In this document: one piece after another, positions 11,696 through 14,985 of the stretch
Layout: each line of letters begins with the position of its first letter
Numbering within the stretch: position 1 is the stretch's first letter
Assembly: GCA_003168295.1 (NCBI GenBank)
Contig: PMST01000118.1
Location: 21,471-36,455 of the forward strand
Length of the DNA stretch: 14,985 nucleotides
Direction of reading: 5' to 3'
DNA from: Actinomycetota bacterium
GTDB taxonomy: Bacteria > Actinomycetota > Actinomycetes > Streptosporangiales > Streptosporangiaceae
Made by a program: the position numbers and the translations under genes
The notes under the pieces: generated by a model
What the model saw: the letters and a program-made list of their open reading frames with translations, nothing else
Database searches by the model: none
What the model was told of the DNA's origin: nothing

Positions 11696-14296
11696 TTACT
11701 GGCGCGGGAGCGGCGGATTGACCGCCGGGATCAGCGGAGCCGGGTTGACGAAGACCTCCCGCTGCGCGGTGAGCAACCCGGCCTGCGCGACCGCGAGGCT
11801 GATCGCGGACGGGGACCGCGGGTAGCCTGCCGCCGGTCCGGAGAACCTGAGCGCCGTGGTGAAGTCACCGCAGGTACGGCGCCGCCACGCGCTGATGTTC
11901 GGCTCGGTGACGCCGAACCGCTTCTCCAGGACCCGGATCAGCGAGGTGTGGTCCAGGACGTCGGAGCACACGTGGCCGCCCGCCGACCACGGCGAGATGA
12001 CGACGGCGGGCACCCGGAAACCGAGCCCGATCGGCTCGCCGCCCACGAACTCACCGGCCGTGCCCGCGGGCGGTGTGGGCGGCGGCACGTGGTCGAACAG
12101 CCCGTCGTTCTCGTCGTAGCAGAGGATGAACAAGGTCTTGTGCCACAAGTCCTCGTTACCGGCGATCGCGTCGAGCTTGCTGGCGATGTACTCCGCCCCG
12201 GCGGCCGGGAAATAGTCCGGGTGCTCCGACTGCGCGGTCGGGGCGACCAGCCAGGACACCTGCGGGAGCCTGCCCGCGCGAGCATCGGCCTCGAACCAGC
12301 CAGCGGCGCGCTTGCGGATGCCCCGCTGCGCCAGCGGCGACGCGGCGGGAGCGCGGGCGAACTGCGTGAACCAGGCCAGCGCGTTGTCGTCGAAGTTGTC
12401 CTCCTCCTGGTACACCTGCCAGCTGATGCCGGCTCGCTCCAGCCGCTCCGGGTAGGTCGTCCAGGACAAGGTGACATTGTTGTAGGCGGGGCTGTCGTCG
12501 GTGACCGGGCCGCCGCGGGTACCCGCCGGGTCGATCATCCCGGTCCACATGTACAGCCGGTTCGGGTTGGTCGGGCCGAACACCGAGCAGTGATAGTTGT
12601 CGCAGACCGTGAACGCCTGCGCCAGCGCCCACTGGAACGGGATGTCGCCCTGGGTGAAGTAGCCCATCGTGTACGGGCCCTTGGCCGCCACCCACCGGTC
12701 CATCTTGCCGTTGTCCCAGGCCTGATGCTGGGTCGGCCAGGAGTGGTCGGTACCCGGCGTGGCCTGCGCGCTGGTGATCCTGGTGTCGTAACGGAACGGG
12801 GTCAGGTAGCCCTGGGCATGGCCCGGATGCGGCTGGCGGAAGACCGGGTTGCCGTCCGGCAGCCTGATCGCGGTCGGGTCGGAGAAACCGCGCACCCCCG
12901 GCATGGTGCCGAAATAGTGGTCGAAGCTGCGGTTCTCCTGCATCAGGATCACGATGTGCTCGATGTCGCTGAGCGAGCCGCCGGGCGGGTCCCTGAGCGT
13001 GGCCGCGAGCGCCTTGCGCAGGTTAGCCGGGAGCGCTGTCGCGCCCACCGCGACACCAGAGAGCGCAGTGGCGTTGGTCAGCAGCCGACGCCGGCTGAGC
13101 CCGGGTGAAGGCGGGGAGGCCGGCCCGGCCTGCGCGTCGGGTGCCGCCGAGCTAGGAGGCCTGGCCTGCTTGCGGCGCGCGAGGAACCAGCCCAGGCCGG
13201 CCAGCGCCGCAGCCAGCACGACTCCCCCGGTGATCAGCGGGATCGACGAGCCGCCGGGAGCGGCCGGAGCAGCGGGCAGGCCGGCCCCGGCGGCCGTCCC
13301 GAACTCGGCGATCCGGTCGCCGCCGCTGTCTGCCACCCAGACCTGGCCCGCAGCCGTGACCGCCAGGCTCTGCGGGAACTCCAGATTCTCGCTCGCCTGC
13401 GCGGTGCCGGGCTGAAGGCCGAACTCGGTGTCGAAGCTCCCGGCCGGGCTGAACACCGAGACCAGGCCGTAATCCGGCTGGGCAACGTAGATCCGCCCGG
13501 CCGGGCCGACCGCGATCCCCCCGGTGTCGCCGAGGTCGCCGTAGCCCGCCTGGGTGGTGCCGAACGACAGCAGCTGGCGGCCGGCCGGGGAGAACTCCTC
13601 GACCGAGTTGCCCGGGGCGTAGCTCGGGCTGGACACCCAGACGTCGCCGCGGGAGTCCAGCGCGACCCCGGCCGGGGTCGGTACCGGGAGCGAGGCGCGG
13701 TAGCGGCCGCCGGCGGAGAACTCCTCGACCCGGCTGTTGCCCTGATCAGCGACCCAGACGCCCCCGGAGGGCAAAACCGCTAGGGCGACCGGCTGGTTCA
13801 GCTGCCCGTGGCCGCTTCCGGGTGAGCCGACCATGGCCAGCACGTGACCGGCGCGGGTGAACTCGACCAGCCGGTCGTGGCCGGTGTCCGCGACCCAGAT
13901 GTGACCGGCCGCGTCGATCGCGAGGCCCTCGGGCTGGCTGAGACCGCCGCCGAAGCGAGCGGCGAGGCCGAAGCTCGTCACCAGGTGGCCGGAGGCAGTG
14001 AACTCCGCGATGCGATCGTGGCCGGTGTCAGCGACCCAGATGTCGCCGTCCGGATCAAGGGCGACGCCATCGGGACCGGCCAGCGCCTGCTGCCCGAACG
14101 CCTGCCGGAAACCGGGCGCGTGCCCCAGCGGGCTGGACCCAAAGGACCCAATGGCCCCGGAGGACCCCGATTCCGCGGGTGCCGCCGCCGCGGTCGGGGT
14201 CCGCGTGAACAGGCCGGCGGCGATGACGACGCAGACGATGACAGCGAGGGCGGTCACCTGGCGCCGTCGGCCGCGCCGCTGATACGGAGGAGGCAT
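11696..14296 (-). CDS. NHL-repeat propeller fused to a Tat-type phospholipase C/phosphoesterase
   Basis: This 866-residue protein has two complete halves. Residues 1-41 form a signal peptide (Arg-rich n-region, hydrophobic 14-30, TAAAAPA cleavage region). Residues 72-333 hold six NHL repeats of the type GVALDPDGDIWVADTG, enough for a six-bladed propeller. IPLITGGVVLAAALAGLGWF (352-371) is a transmembrane helix followed by ARRKQ. After a Pro/Ala linker comes a twin-arginine motif SRRRLLT (401-407), a hydrophobic region and an ALA-A cleavage site (431/432). From 443 to the end is a phospholipase C/acid phosphatase domain (Pfam Phosphoesterase) with QENRSFDHYFG, DNYHCSVFGPTNPNRLYMWT, DENDGLFDHV (728-737) and LDHTSL intact. 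It should hydrolyse phospholipid or other phosphoester substrates outside the cell. I chose ATG 14296 because GTG 14383 lies in a hairpin stem. A TATACA box sits at 14329-14334. Confidence 0.92.
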   Translation of the reverse strand: MPPPYQRRGRRRQVTALAVIVCVVIAAGLFTRTPTAAAAPAESGSSGAIGSFGSSPLGHAPGFRQAFGQQALAGPDGVALDPDGDIWVADTGHDRIAEFTASGHLVTSFGLAARFGGGLSQPEGLAIDAAGHIWVADTGHDRLVEFTRAGHVLAMVGSPGSGHGQLNQPVALAVLPSGGVWVADQGNSRVEEFSAGGRYRASLPVPTPAGVALDSRGDVWVSSPSYAPGNSVEEFSPAGRQLLSFGTTQAGYGDLGDTGGIAVGPAGRIYVAQPDYGLVSVFSPAGSFDTEFGLQPGTAQASENLEFPQSLAVTAAGQVWVADSGGDRIAEFGTAAGAGLPAAPAAPGGSSIPLITGGVVLAAALAGLGWFLARRKQARPPSSAAPDAQAGPASPPSPGLSRRRLLTNATALSGVAVGATALPANLRKALAATLRDPPGGSLSDIEHIVILMQENRSFDHYFGTMPGVRGFSDPTAIRLPDGNPVFRQPHPGHAQGYLTPFRYDTRITSAQATPGTDHSWPTQHQAWDNGKMDRWVAAKGPYTMGYFTQGDIPFQWALAQAFTVCDNYHCSVFGPTNPNRLYMWTGMIDPAGTRGGPVTDDSPAYNNVTLSWTTYPERLERAGISWQVYQEEDNFDDNALAWFTQFARAPAASPLAQRGIRKRAAGWFEADARAGRLPQVSWLVAPTAQSEHPDYFPAAGAEYIASKLDAIAGNEDLWHKTLFILCYDENDGLFDHVPPPTPPAGTAGEFVGGEPIGLGFRVPAVVISPWSAGGHVCSDVLDHTSLIRVLEKRFGVTEPNISAWRRRTCGDFTTALRFSGPAAGYPRSPSAISLAVAQAGLLTAQREVFVNPAPLIPAVNPPLPRQ

Positions 14297-14347
14297 CGAC
14301 GCCGAACGTAACCCATCGCGCCGGGGTGTGTATAGGCAGTCCCGCCA

Positions 14348-14396
14348 GGCCGAACGGGCAGTGGTCTCAGCGGCAGGAACCACTGCCCGTTCGGCC
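14348..14396 (-). terminator. Perfect 18-bp inverted repeat downstream of the YceI gene
   Basis: The arms 14348-14365 and 14379-14396 are perfectly complementary over 18 bp with a 13-nt loop. The repeat begins 17 nt after the YceI stop on the minus strand and ends about 50 nt before the start of the next gene. No T-run follows, which fits the tail-less hairpin terminators common in actinobacteria. It most likely ends YceI transcription and insulates the phospholipase gene. Confidence 0.65.
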
Positions 14397-14413
14397 GGAG
14401 ATTAACGCCGAGC

Positions 14414-14947
14414 TCAGGCCGGCCGGCCCACCGCCTCGATGAACAGGTTGACCGTCCGTCCGACCATGCCCTTCTTCTTGGTGACGCCGAAGCTGGTGCG
14501 GTCCACGCGGGCGGTGGCCGCGAACCTGACGGTCTCGCCCTCGACCCGAGCGCCGGTGACCCTGACCTCGGCCGGCCCGGGGGTCCCGTGCGCGGTGACC
14601 GAGCCGGCCACCACCCAGTCCGGGCCGTCAAGGTGCGCACCCTGGCCGGTGAAGGTGATCTCGGGGAAGCCCTGCGCGTCCAGCAGGGTGGGCGAGATGA
14701 CATCGGCGTCCCTGGTCGCGTTACCCGAGGCGAAACTGGCCGCGTGGATGACCGCCCGCACGCTGGATCCGCCTGGCTCCGCTGCGATGACGACCTGCCC
14801 GCTCTTCAGCTGAAAGGTTCCGTGCACCGTGAACAGGCCGAACATGGCCTTGCAATCGGCGCGGACGGTGGTGCGTTCCGGGTCGAGCGTGTACGTGCCG
14901 GGCGGCGGCGCGGCGGCCGGGAAGGTTTCGGCGGCATTTTCGCTCAT
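14414..14947 (-). CDS. YceI-family lipocalin-like protein, cytoplasmic form
   Basis: This 177-residue protein matches the YceI family (Pfam YceI), whose members are beta-barrel proteins that bind long-chain isoprenoid or lipid ligands. Visible family traits are the opening GTYTLDPERTTV (about 17-28), FGLFTVHGTFQLKSGQVVI, VIHAASFASGNATRDADV, the SPTLLDAQGFPEITFTG block, and the closing DRTSFGVTKKKGMVGRTVNL. No signal peptide is present, unlike E. coli YceI, but cytoplasmic forms are common in actinobacteria. Polyisoprenoid binding and a possible role in stress or quinone handling are family-based inference only. ATG 14947 has no ribosome binding site but lies 8 nt after a good -10 box, so the message is probably leaderless. 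It is followed by a strong hairpin and is likely monocistronic. Confidence 0.93.
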   Translation of the reverse strand: MSENAAETFPAAAPPPGTYTLDPERTTVRADCKAMFGLFTVHGTFQLKSGQVVIAAEPGGSSVRAVIHAASFASGNATRDADVISPTLLDAQGFPEITFTGQGAHLDGPDWVVAGSVTAHGTPGPAEVRVTGARVEGETVRFAATARVDRTSFGVTKKKGMVGRTVNLFIEAVGRPA

Positions 14948-14955
14948 GCTGGCCA

Positions 14956-14985
14956 GTTATAGCAGCCGGGCGGCGCAGGCGTGAA
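14956..14985 (-). promoter_or_regulatory. Promoter of the YceI gene, probably leaderless
   Basis: Reading leftwards from the window edge, TTCACG (14980-14985) and TATAAC (14956-14961) are separated by 18 nt. The -10 box matches the consensus at five of six positions. Initiation 7-9 nt downstream would fall on or next to ATG 14947, and no Shine-Dalgarno sequence precedes that ATG. This is the best promoter in the window. Confidence 0.55.

Noticed and set aside
11948..13108. Plus-strand open frame of 386 codons opposite the phospholipase domain
   Set aside because: Antisense shadow. The minus strand encodes intact phospholipase C motifs through the same interval.
14297..14383. GTG 14383 as the start of the propeller-phospholipase gene
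   Set aside because: The codon sits inside an 18-bp hairpin stem, and the signal peptide is complete from ATG 14296.

Overview
The window is about 70% G+C with dense, strongly GC3-biased genes. Gene content is typical of Actinomycetota: an M1 aminopeptidase N of actinobacterial length, MDR quinone reductases, leaderless-looking promoters and a Tat-exported phospholipase C. I would place it in a soil-type filamentous actinomycete. The exact order cannot be decided from sequence alone. I see no tRNA, rRNA, CRISPR array, insertion sequence, integrase or phage gene.

Layout. (1) 1-3776, minus strand: a compact Liv-type (HAAT family) ABC uptake operon read leftwards in the order livG-livF-livH-livM-livK. 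It has two ATPases, two permeases and a substrate-binding lipoprotein that runs off the left edge. Gene ends overlap or nearly touch throughout, so the genes are probably translationally coupled. (2) 3777-3971: a divergent control region. (3) 3972-6485, plus strand: pepN, an M1 zinc aminopeptidase with all catalytic residues, which could release amino acids next to an amino-acid importer. It converges on (4) 6516-7961, minus strand: a 481-residue conserved soluble protein of unknown function. A double hairpin lies between them. (5) 7962-8306: a largely empty stretch. (6) 8307-9305, minus strand: a zinc-free MDR quinone oxidoreductase, divergent from (7) 9417-11677, plus strand: a polytopic membrane protein resembling the sensor half of a histidine kinase without a kinase, followed by a pirin-family protein. 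The pirin 5' end contains G-tracts and a frame conflict. (8) 11696-14296, minus strand: a large two-part secreted protein, made of a signal peptide, six NHL propeller repeats, a transmembrane helix, an internal Tat signal and a phospholipase C/phosphoesterase domain. (9) 14414-14947, minus strand: a cytoplasmic YceI-family protein with a good leaderless promoter. A perfect 18-bp hairpin separates it from gene 8.

The item most worth following up is gene 8. It looks like two complete exported proteins, each with its own targeting signal, joined in one reading frame. This implies a polypeptide that crosses the membrane twice and may use both Sec and Tat. Second is the pirin 5' end, where one extra G in a homopolymer would join a conventional-looking start to the pirin frame. 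Third is the unknown 481-residue protein. Everything else looks like ordinary chromosomal content, and I found no defence system or mobile island.
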